Source of the DNA: a bacterium
Lineage (GTDB): Bacteria > Armatimonadota > HRBIN16
Assembly: GCA_025057335.1 (NCBI GenBank)
Contig: JANWXG010000037.1
Location: 1 to 15,178, forward strand
DNA: 15,178 nucleotides
Direction of reading: 5' to 3'
Shown here: positions 6,874 through 13,803 of the stretch, one piece after another
Layout of the letters: each line of letters starts with the position of its first letter
Position numbering within the stretch: position 1 is the first letter of the stretch
The notes under the pieces: model-generated
Seen by the model: only the letters and a program-made list of their open reading frames with translations
Told to the model about the DNA's origin: nothing
Database searches by the model: none
Translations under genes and position numbers: made by a program

Positions 6874-7799
6874 TTCGCCTCCTCCACCACGCGCACGAAG
6901 AGGTCTTCGAGGCTCTCCCGTCGGGGCGCAAAGCGCATCAGCTCGCCTCCTGCCTCGACGATGCGCCGCGCCAGCACGGGAATGTCCGATTCGTCCTGTA
7001 CCTCCGCGCTGAAGCGTGTGCCGTTCGCCGACAGCAGCGTCGCCACCTCGCGCACCGCCTGCAGCACCTGCTCGGAGGGCGTGCGCAGCTCTACGTCCAC
7101 GACGGGATGCACTTGCAACAGTGTCTCCAGGTCGCCCTGCCGTTGCACTCGCCCCGCGCGCAGGATGGCGACCTCGTCGCACACCATCTCCACTTCCGAG
7201 AGCAGATGCGAATTCAGAAACACCGTCTTGCCCCGCGACTTGAGATGCAGGATGAGGTCGCGCACGTCGCGCCTGCCCAGCGGGTCGAGCGCAGAAGTCG
7301 GCTCGTCGAGGATAATCAGGTCGGGGTCGTGCAGGATGGCTTGCGCGATGCCCAGCCGCTGTTGCATCCCCTTGGAGAATTCGCGCACGCGCGAACGCGC
7401 CCGCTCACGCAGCCCCACCTGCTCCAGCACCTCGGGCACGCGCCGCGCCAGCGTGTGACGGTCCATGCCCGTCAGTCTGCCGTGAAACCACAGCAGCTCC
7501 TCCGCTGTGAGCAGGTCGTGGAACTGGAACTTCTCTGGCAGGAAGCCGATACGACGACGCACGCCCATGTCGGTTATCGGGCGTCCGAAGATGCGGAAGG
7601 AACCCGAGGTCGGATACACGTTGCCCAGCAGCATCATGATAGTGGTCGTCTTGCCCGCACCGTTCGGACCGAGGAAGCCGAAGACACTGCCCGCAGGCAC
7701 CTTCAGGTCGAGCGACTCCACCGCCACCACCGTCTGGCGTCGCCAGAGGGAGCGGTATACCTTGCGCAGCTGATGTGTCTCTATGGCGTAAGAGGTCAT
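6870..7799 (-). CDS. ABC transporter ATP-binding protein
   Basis: This 309-residue cytoplasmic ATPase drives the neighbouring ABC-2 permease. It carries Walker A GPNGAGKT at 44-51, FLPEKFQFHDLLTAEELL in the Q-loop region (85-103, with Glu/Lys where many families have Gln), the signature FSKGMQQRLGIAQAI (141-155; SKGMQ replaces the canonical SGGQ, common in this ABC-2 subclass), Walker B LIILDEP (161-167) with D-loop SALD, and switch His198. Residues about 225-309 form the C-terminal accessory region usual for NatA/CcmA-like ATPases. The ATG at 7799 overlaps the upstream gene's stop in ATGA; the start is confirmed by the family N-terminus (AIETHQLRKVYRS). A start at 7988 would add 63 residues from the wrong frame of the upstream gene. 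Export of a lipid, peptide or glycan is possible but not shown. Confidence 0.93.
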   Translation of the reverse strand: MTSYAIETHQLRKVYRSLWRRQTVVAVESLDLKVPAGSVFGFLGPNGAGKTTTIMMLLGNVYPTSGSFRIFGRPITDMGVRRRIGFLPEKFQFHDLLTAEELLWFHGRLTGMDRHTLARRVPEVLEQVGLRERARSRVREFSKGMQQRLGIAQAILHDPDLIILDEPTSALDPLGRRDVRDLILHLKSRGKTVFLNSHLLSEVEMVCDEVAILRAGRVQRQGDLETLLQVHPVVDVELRTPSEQVLQAVREVATLLSANGTRFSAEVQDESDIPVLARRIVEAGGELMRFAPRRESLEDLFVRVVEEAK

Positions 7800-8578
7800 A
7801 CCGTCTGCTTCCACGCACCTACCCGGTTGAGGAAATACCATCCGCCCACCACCAGCGAGGCGATGGTCACGAGCCCCTGCCATTCCAGAGGCAACAGGAG
7901 GAACACAAAGCTGAGCACGGTCAGCACTGCCATCACGGTCAGCCACGCTCGCAAGATTTTGTGCACCACCTGCTCCTGCGCTGCCCACTCCTTCAGCGCT
8001 GTGAGCGACTCGATAGGGCTATGACACTGCAAGCAACGGCGCGCTTCGCCCGGGTTCTCCGCGCCGCACATGGGGCAGAGCACCAGTTTGCGTTGGGCGT
8101 ATGCCTGCTCCCGCTTCCACGACTGTAGCTTGCCCCGCTCCAGCCGCGAGATAGCGGGAGAGTTCTCCACGGCATACTCCAGATGCTCAATCGCTTCGTC
8201 CAGCCTGCCAAGCTTGTACAGCTTGTCCGCCAGCACCACGCGCGCGAGATGATTATTCGGGTCAGCGGCGAGCACGTCGCGCGCGCGATACATCTCCTCT
8301 TCGTCCATCTGGCGCAGGGCGCGGCGGTTGAACATCTCGCCCAGCCAGGGCAATATCGCTACGCCCGACACGAGTAGAATCAGCGCCAGAAACGCCAGCC
8401 ACGCGCTGCCGCTCGCCAGCAACACGCCCATCAACCCGATATACGTGAATACCAGCGCTGCCAGCTCCCCGCCCGAGATGTTGCCCTCGATCCACCATCC
8501 GACGAAGCGATACACGGGGAACGCCGCCAGCATCGCCCCGATGACGAACAGCACCAGCGCCTCGCCCATCGCCCTCAC
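7796..8578 (-). CDS. Membrane protein with TPR-like helices and a zinc ribbon, function unknown
   Basis: I do not recognise a named family for this 260-residue protein. It has hydrophobic segments at about 6-22, 39-55 and 59-78, a soluble middle, and two more at about 211-230 and 234-250. The middle holds a tetratricopeptide-like helical pair (about 96-140: DPNNHLARVVLADKLYKLGR then LDEAIEHLEYAVENSP) and a zinc-ribbon motif CPMCGAENPGEARRCLQC (168-185, Cys-x2-Cys-x10-Cys-x2-Cys). The zinc ribbon argues that the middle faces the cytoplasm. The start is GTG at 8578, overlapping the stop of the HicB-like gene in GTGA; an ATG at 8569 is the alternative and would remove three residues. It lies in a five-gene coupled unit between the HicB-like gene and the ABC ATPase, so it may be an adaptor or regulator of that transporter; this is inference. 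Confidence 0.8.
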   Translation of the reverse strand: MRAMGEALVLFVIGAMLAAFPVYRFVGWWIEGNISGGELAALVFTYIGLMGVLLASGSAWLAFLALILLVSGVAILPWLGEMFNRRALRQMDEEEMYRARDVLAADPNNHLARVVLADKLYKLGRLDEAIEHLEYAVENSPAISRLERGKLQSWKREQAYAQRKLVLCPMCGAENPGEARRCLQCHSPIESLTALKEWAAQEQVVHKILRAWLTVMAVLTVLSFVFLLLPLEWQGLVTIASLVVGGWYFLNRVGAWKQTV

Positions 8579-8838
8579 ACCTCGATAAGGACCAGCTTTG
8601 CCCCTGCCTCCTCGTCCTCCTCATCCCAGGCGATTTCGATATCGTCCTCAGGCAGGGGTTGCCTCGCCTGCTCCAGACGGAGGAGATGTGCCTGCAGCAG
8701 CTCACGCAGTAGGGCAACCGCTTCCTCTTCGCTGTCGCCGTGCGCTATCAAGCCCAGCACTGCAGGCAGCACCGCCACAAAGCCCTTGGGCTCGTCAGGC
8801 TCCACGATGGCGCGATAGGTTTTGCCGAAGGTTTTCAT
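8575..8838 (-). CDS. HicB-like (UPF0150) small protein, orphan
   Basis: An 87-residue protein with the HicB-type fold pattern: KTYRAIVEPDEPKGFVAVLP, then LGLIAHGDSEEEAVALLREL, then PLPEDDIE. HicB proteins are best known as antitoxins of HicA, a double-stranded-RNA-binding mRNA endonuclease, and many orphan members exist. No HicA-like ORF (small, basic, with the GSH motif) lies beside it, and there is no C-terminal helix-turn-helix: the tail is instead strongly acidic (DIEIAWDEEDEEAG). It is therefore unlikely to be a working toxin-antitoxin pair. The ATG at 8838 overlaps the alpha-2-macroglobulin stop in ATGA, and its own stop overlaps the next start in GTGA. Its job inside this unit is unknown. 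Confidence 0.8.
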   Translation of the reverse strand: MKTFGKTYRAIVEPDEPKGFVAVLPAVLGLIAHGDSEEEAVALLRELLQAHLLRLEQARQPLPEDDIEIAWDEEDEEAGAKLVLIEV

Positions 8839-11800
8839 CTGCCGACTCTCACCACATTCTCCCCACTGTTGCCGTTGACCTCTGGCAGGTACATGCCGAA
8901 CGCCTGCACCGGGCGGGCGCGCACCTGCCCCGGGCGCTCCGCACGTAGCACGTAGGTAATCACGCTCTTGCCCTTCGGGATGCGCGTCGCCAGAAACGCC
9001 ACGCGGTCGTCGCGCACCTCGCGCCGCGCATACCAGTATATCCAGTCGTAGCGGTCGGCTGGGCGCTCTACGAACTCGAAGCCCGACGGCTTGGGGGCGT
9101 CGATGACGCCGTAGTAGATGTCGGTCGCGCAGTGCACTACCAGCTTCACCAGCAGTTGCTCGCCTGGGCGGAAGACACCCCGCGCTGGCTGCAGGTCCCA
9201 CAGGTACTCCGACTCGTCGCCGTAGCGCAGGAGGAGGCGTCGGCGTTCAGCAGGGGAGATCTGGCGCGGCACGCGCTTGAGGTAGATTCGCTCCACGCGC
9301 AGCTGCTGCGCTGTTGCCTGCACGCGCTCAGTGGGCTCGAAGTGGCGAATCATCATCGAAGCCGCTACTGCCCCCTCGCCCTCATGCTCGATGCGCAGAG
9401 TGTTCACGCCATCGCGCAACCGCGCGGGCGGTATCTCTACCACCTCTTCGGGGCGCAACCAGTCCTCCGCACGATACTGTAGCTCCCGTATCGCCTCGCC
9501 GTTGAGCAGGATACGCACGCGATGCTCTCCGCGCGCTGCCTGCGGCATGCGTTGAGCGTACTCCGTCAGCGCAAGGATGACCTGCGCTGTGTCGTTCGTG
9601 GAATGCCAGTACTCGCCACGCCGCTTCTCTGCCAGCCAGCGCAACGCCTTCGGCAGCAGCGGATGGCGCGGGTCATTGCGCACCAGCAAGCGTGCCACCC
9701 AGGCAGTTGCGTAAGTGTCCTGCGCATACCACAGCCATTCGGTAGGGCGTAGCATCTGGGGCGACTGCTCTCGCCAGAAGGCGGTAGTCGGCGTCTGGAT
9801 GGCACGGGCAAGTATCTCCTGATACAGCTGCCTCGCCTGCGCAGACAGTCCTACCTGTTGCAGCGCCATTGCCAATGCGCACTGTGAGGAAGTGCCCAGA
9901 TAGCCTCGCACCTCCATCAGTCGCAGTAGTGGCTTCTGTGCCCAGCGGGGCGAAAGGCGCGCCGCCGTCGCGAGGGCGTGCGCCTTTTCGTTGAGCTGAT
10001 GAATCCATAGTGCCATGGACATCTCCTGACGAGCCTTTGGCATCCCCTGCAGGCGAGGCGGCTGCGAGGGGATGAAGGCAATCAGGCGGAATAGGGCATT
10101 GACCCCCCGCTGCAGTCGCTCAGCCGAAACTGCAAAGCCCGCCTCTTTTGCCTGATGCAGCGCCTCCACTGCCAGCGCTGTCCACAGCACGTCCTCGGAG
10201 GCGTATTCCGTGTAGCCCCAGCTGCCGTCCCCCCGTTGCAGCGCACCCAGACGGACGACGCCCCGTCGTACCGCTTCCTGCGCTCGCTGGCGTCGCGCCG
10301 CGTCCTGCACGCCGAGCGCCTCCAGCACCTCCAGCACACGCAGGGCGCTCAGCATCGGATGCACCGTCTGCTCGACGCAGCCGTAGGGGTAAACCAGTAT
10401 CTCGTCCAGCGCGCCTATCGCCGCGCCGAACCACGAAGGTGCAACGCGCACCTGTGCCTTCAGGCTGCCGGGCACTCGCGTGCGGGCAATATGGAACGAC
10501 TTCTCCACCGCCCTCTCCACTAACGACGCCGAAGCGAACAAGCGAGGCACGCCCCGCGCATACACAGGCACCCGCACCTCCATCCCATCGAACTGCTCTG
10601 GCGAACGGGCGGTCAGAGTGAAAGCGGCTTCGCCCGCCGCGTCCGCCTCCACTGTCCACTCCACCACCGCCTGCCCCTGTGGCGGCAGGCTCAGCTGCCT
10701 GCTCTGCCCCTGCACGATGCGCGCTGAACCGCTTACCTGCAACACGACCCGCACCTGCTGTGTCTTCTCTGTATAGTTATGCACCGCGCCTGCAATCACA
10801 CTCCGGTCGCCCTGCGTCAGGAAGCGCGGGGTCTGCAGGCGCACCAGCAAGGGCTTGAAGGTTCTCGTGTAGCGGCGCACCATGCCCACCGCCGTGTCGG
10901 CAGTGATGGCACGCGCCGTCGCTCGCCACTGCGTGAGGTTCTCGGGAAGGGGGAAGCGTACCTGCGCCTCGCCGTTGCTATCGGTCAGGATGAAGGGGCT
11001 CCAGAAGGCGGTATCCTCGAAGCGGCGACGTATCTCCTCGTCCATCTGCTGCGCCCGCGCCTCTTTGGCGGCTCCCGCTGCGTACTCTCGCCCGAACGAG
11101 ATAGCAGTGCTCACCGCGTTTGGCGTCGCGCCCCAGAAGAACCGACGGATGTCGGGCGTGGTATCGGGCAGGATGGCGTAGATGGCTTCGTCCACCACGC
11201 CCAGCGCCACCTCTGCCGACACAGGTCTGCCCTCGTCGTCGCGCGTGCGAATGGTATACACCGCCTCCTCGTTGGGCAGGTAGCGCTCCTTGTCAGGCAG
11301 TACCTCCACCTGCAGCAGCTTGCCTTTCGGCGCCACGCGCAGCAGCTTCTGCACCCGAATCAACGTTTTGCCATACACGATGCTGGCGCAGACGAACGCA
11401 TTGGGCGCGAGTCGCCATTCCGTCGGCAGCTCTACGACGCCCACACCGTTGCGCAGACGCACCACGCGCGAGGAGAAGACCTGACGCCCCTCCACCGTGA
11501 ACCACACCTCCGCGTCGGGCAAGGAGGAGCGTATCAGCACCTTCGCCCGCTCTCCAGGCAGGTAGTGGCGTCGGTCGAGCGAGAGCTCCAGTGTCTGGCG
11601 TGCGCCCAGCAACTCACCGCGATATACTGGAGTGTATGCTCCGACGAACAGTTCGGCTTGTGTCGTGCGTCCTTGCGCGTCGGTGGCAGACGCCCGTAAC
11701 AGATACTCCCCCTCGCGCGGCGGGGTCAGCTCCACCAAAGCGATGCCCTGCGCGTTCGTGGACACAGTACGGCTCCAGAGGGGAATCTCCTCACGCTTCC

Positions 11801-13337
11801 ACTGCTCTCTGCCTATCCGCGTCCACCGCACGCGATACGCCGCAACGCGCACCGCCGTGCGCAGAGGTTGCCCCGTGCGCGGATGCAGGGCACGCAGCGG
11901 AAAACTGCCCGTCCGCCCCGGCTCCAGCCACCAGTTCTCCGGTCGCCAGTCCAGACGTATCGCCGCAGGGTACACGTCTACCGACGCCGCTGTTTCCTCT
12001 GTACGCAGGCTCAGGTCCGTGACCTCCACCTCCAGCGCGTAGCTGCACGGCTCAGCATGCGCCCGTGCGGGCAGGTGAATCAGCGCGTTGCCCCTCGCGT
12101 CTGTCGTCGTCTCGCCCTGCGCCAGCAGCTCACCGTAGCCGCCGTACACCTCCTCCCCCAGCTCCTCGTCGGGGTAGAGCTCGCGATACTCGTCCTCCTC
12201 TTCCCAGCCGCTCCACAGGTAGCGCCGATACAGGTAGTAGCGCACCTGCGCCCCCACAACGGGCGCGCCGAAGTAATACTCTGCCTGTAGTCGGAAGGTC
12301 ACGGTCTCCCCGCGTAGGTACACCTTCTGGGCAGGCTCTAGCTTCACGCGGAACTCGGGCTTGCGATACTCCTGCACCTCGAATCCCCCCGCATACTCCG
12401 CCACCGTGACAGGCTCCAGCTGTCCCGTGCGCAGGTAAGCCACGCGGAAGGAGTATCCGCCCAGCGGCGCCTCCTCTGGCAGGGAGAACTCCCCTGCGAA
12501 CGTGCCTCGCTCGCTGACAGGGACAGTCTGTTCAGCGACCTGCTGGTTCTCCGGGTTCAGCAGGGACACGCGCGCCTCTTGCACAGCAGGCAGGCGATAC
12601 TCGTTTCCCTCTTGCTCGCGCACGATGCCTTTGAAATATACTTTCTGCCCAGGGCGATACACGGGGCGGTCTGTGAAGAGATAGTGTATGAAAGGCGAGG
12701 TTTCTCCGCACGACAGGTAGGTCGCCGCGCGATGCGCTCCCCAGAACGCCCACACCATTGCGGAACCTGCGGGGCAGGGCGGCAACAGGGCAATGCCGTC
12801 TGCGTCGGTCGTCGCCTGCCCGAGGGGGGAGTTCCCCTTGACATACAGCGCGACCTTTGCTCCTGCTACGCCTCTGCCGTCCTTCAGGCGCACTACGCGC
12901 GCCAGCACGTTACCCGTCGGCGCGTACTTGACTACCAGTCCTACATCGGATATCCAGAGCAGGTTCGCTCGCGCACTGCCCCGCTGGTCAGTAGTAACCA
13001 CCACGTACATCCCGGCAGGTAGACGGGGCAAACGCACCTCGCGGGCGTAATACGCTTGACGCACTGGGGGCTGCAGCAATGCAGTTTGGGGAGCGCCCAC
13101 TGGCTTACCCCTGAGCGCCAGCGGGCTGACCTGGTTCAGATGATGACGAACAACTTTACCCTCGTCCACCTGATAGACGCGCACCTGCAGGCGGTGCGCC
13201 CCGACGCCCGATACAGTGATAGCAGGCTGTTCGTCGGGAGTGAATACTCGCTGGGGGGCGTAGGCGTCCCAATAGCTCTGCGCCTGGGCACAGTAGCCTG
13301 CTACTACCAGTAGCAGCAGCAGAAACCATCGCTTCAT
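8835..13337 (-). CDS. Alpha-2-macroglobulin family protein with thioester motif
   Basis: Bacterial alpha-2-macroglobulins are periplasmic or envelope-bound traps that bind attacking proteases covalently through an internal thioester. This one has 1500 residues (E. coli YfhM has about 1650). Residues 1-19 are a signal peptide ending AQA; Cys16 is not in a proper lipobox, so membrane lipidation is unlikely. Macroglobulin domains follow, with the MG2-type motif DRPVYRPGQKVYFKG near 219-235 and repeated beta-sandwich patterns to about 700; GVVDEAIYAIL lies near 715 and the A2M core FILTDSNGEAQVRFPLPENL near 780-800. The thioester GCVEQT is intact at 986-991 (Cys987, Gln990), starting the helical thioester domain that continues with RGDGSWGYTEY. 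The last about 120 residues are a beta domain ending in FGMYLPEV. Start at 13337 has AAGAGGTG upstream. The usual partner pbpC (penicillin-binding protein 1C) is not adjacent; instead this is the first gene of a coupled five-gene unit. Confidence 0.94.
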   Translation of the reverse strand: MKRWFLLLLLVVAGYCAQAQSYWDAYAPQRVFTPDEQPAITVSGVGAHRLQVRVYQVDEGKVVRHHLNQVSPLALRGKPVGAPQTALLQPPVRQAYYAREVRLPRLPAGMYVVVTTDQRGSARANLLWISDVGLVVKYAPTGNVLARVVRLKDGRGVAGAKVALYVKGNSPLGQATTDADGIALLPPCPAGSAMVWAFWGAHRAATYLSCGETSPFIHYLFTDRPVYRPGQKVYFKGIVREQEGNEYRLPAVQEARVSLLNPENQQVAEQTVPVSERGTFAGEFSLPEEAPLGGYSFRVAYLRTGQLEPVTVAEYAGGFEVQEYRKPEFRVKLEPAQKVYLRGETVTFRLQAEYYFGAPVVGAQVRYYLYRRYLWSGWEEEDEYRELYPDEELGEEVYGGYGELLAQGETTTDARGNALIHLPARAHAEPCSYALEVEVTDLSLRTEETAASVDVYPAAIRLDWRPENWWLEPGRTGSFPLRALHPRTGQPLRTAVRVAAYRVRWTRIGREQWKREEIPLWSRTVSTNAQGIALVELTPPREGEYLLRASATDAQGRTTQAELFVGAYTPVYRGELLGARQTLELSLDRRHYLPGERAKVLIRSSLPDAEVWFTVEGRQVFSSRVVRLRNGVGVVELPTEWRLAPNAFVCASIVYGKTLIRVQKLLRVAPKGKLLQVEVLPDKERYLPNEEAVYTIRTRDDEGRPVSAEVALGVVDEAIYAILPDTTPDIRRFFWGATPNAVSTAISFGREYAAGAAKEARAQQMDEEIRRRFEDTAFWSPFILTDSNGEAQVRFPLPENLTQWRATARAITADTAVGMVRRYTRTFKPLLVRLQTPRFLTQGDRSVIAGAVHNYTEKTQQVRVVLQVSGSARIVQGQSRQLSLPPQGQAVVEWTVEADAAGEAAFTLTARSPEQFDGMEVRVPVYARGVPRLFASASLVERAVEKSFHIARTRVPGSLKAQVRVAPSWFGAAIGALDEILVYPYGCVEQTVHPMLSALRVLEVLEALGVQDAARRQRAQEAVRRGVVRLGALQRGDGSWGYTEYASEDVLWTALAVEALHQAKEAGFAVSAERLQRGVNALFRLIAFIPSQPPRLQGMPKARQEMSMALWIHQLNEKAHALATAARLSPRWAQKPLLRLMEVRGYLGTSSQCALAMALQQVGLSAQARQLYQEILARAIQTPTTAFWREQSPQMLRPTEWLWYAQDTYATAWVARLLVRNDPRHPLLPKALRWLAEKRRGEYWHSTNDTAQVILALTEYAQRMPQAARGEHRVRILLNGEAIRELQYRAEDWLRPEEVVEIPPARLRDGVNTLRIEHEGEGAVAASMMIRHFEPTERVQATAQQLRVERIYLKRVPRQISPAERRRLLLRYGDESEYLWDLQPARGVFRPGEQLLVKLVVHCATDIYYGVIDAPKPSGFEFVERPADRYDWIYWYARREVRDDRVAFLATRIPKGKSVITYVLRAERPGQVRARPVQAFGMYLPEVNGNSGENVVRVGR

Positions 13338-13412
13338 GGCAGCACCTCTTCCCCTTGAACACCGTCGCTATTCCGTCTCGGTGGAGGAGCCGACTTCTGG
13401 GATAGCATGACC

Positions 13413-13433
13413 TCGTCTGCTACAGGCGGACGA
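13413..13433. repeat. Imperfect hairpin between panD and the alpha-2-macroglobulin gene
   Basis: An 8-nt stem with one mismatch (TCGTCTGC / GCGGACGA on the plus strand) and a 5-nt loop (TACAG). It lies 20 nt past the panD stop on the minus strand. There is no T-run after it, so it is a weak candidate for a terminator; it could also affect expression of the downstream gene. The rest of the 115-nt gap (13338-13452) shows no promoter that I can support. Confidence 0.3.
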
Positions 13434-13452
13434 ACCGTTGCCTGCCGACCGT

Positions 13453-13800
13453 TCACAGGTAACGCACAAACCGATTCTGCTCGTCCACGAGGATAACCTT
13501 CGGGGTAATCGGTTCGTCGGTCAGCGCGAAGGAGGCGATAATCACCTTTTGTCCGACGGATACTCTCAACGCCGCCGCCCCGTTGATGCAGACCACCCCG
13601 CTGCCCGGCTCGCCCGCGATGGCGTAGGTTTCAAAACGCTCCCCATTGGTCAGATTCCACACATGCACCAGCTCGCCGGGCAGCAGGTCTACGCGCTCCA
13701 TCAGGTCGGCGTCGATGGTGACGCTGCCGATGTAGTCGACATTTGCCTCGGTGATGGTGGCTCGATGGATTTTGCTCTTGAGCACCTGCCGAAGCACCAT
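13453..13800 (-). CDS. panD: PanD, aspartate 1-decarboxylase precursor
   Basis: PanD decarboxylates L-aspartate to beta-alanine for pantothenate (coenzyme A) synthesis. It is made as a proenzyme that cleaves itself to create a pyruvoyl cofactor. The 115-residue product is of ordinary family length and has the hallmarks: KSKIHRATIT (Lys10 and His12 match E. coli Lys9 and His11), the self-cleavage site Gly25-Ser26 in YIGSVTID, NLTNGERFETYAI (Tyr59 matches catalytic Tyr58), GEPGSGVVCINGAAA, and the VIIASFAL strand. The ATG at 13800 has a strong AGGAGG site (13816-13811) inside the end of ccmF, only 3 nt separating the two genes, so they are co-transcribed. No other pantothenate gene is in the window. 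Confidence 0.97.
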   Translation of the reverse strand: MVLRQVLKSKIHRATITEANVDYIGSVTIDADLMERVDLLPGELVHVWNLTNGERFETYAIAGEPGSGVVCINGAAALRVSVGQKVIIASFALTDEPITPKVILVDEQNRFVRYL

Positions 13801-13803
13801 GCG

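Noticed and set aside
6864..8024. 386-residue open frame on the plus strand opposite the ABC ATPase and zinc-ribbon gene
   Set aside because: His/Arg/Leu-rich sequence with no family likeness, fully antisense to well-supported genes with clear motifs; a by-product of GC-rich coding DNA.
8575..8838. HicBA toxin-antitoxin system
   Set aside because: No HicA-like gene lies on either side; both neighbours are large envelope or membrane genes overlapping by 4 nt.
10779..11699. 306-residue plus-strand open frame inside the alpha-2-macroglobulin gene
   Set aside because: Antisense to a strongly supported gene, biased composition, no ribosome site or recognisable domain.
13338..13452. Promoter for the five-gene unit in the gap after panD
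   Set aside because: Minus-strand hexamers such as TATCCC or GAATAG have no acceptable -35 partner; read-through from ccmF-panD is equally possible.
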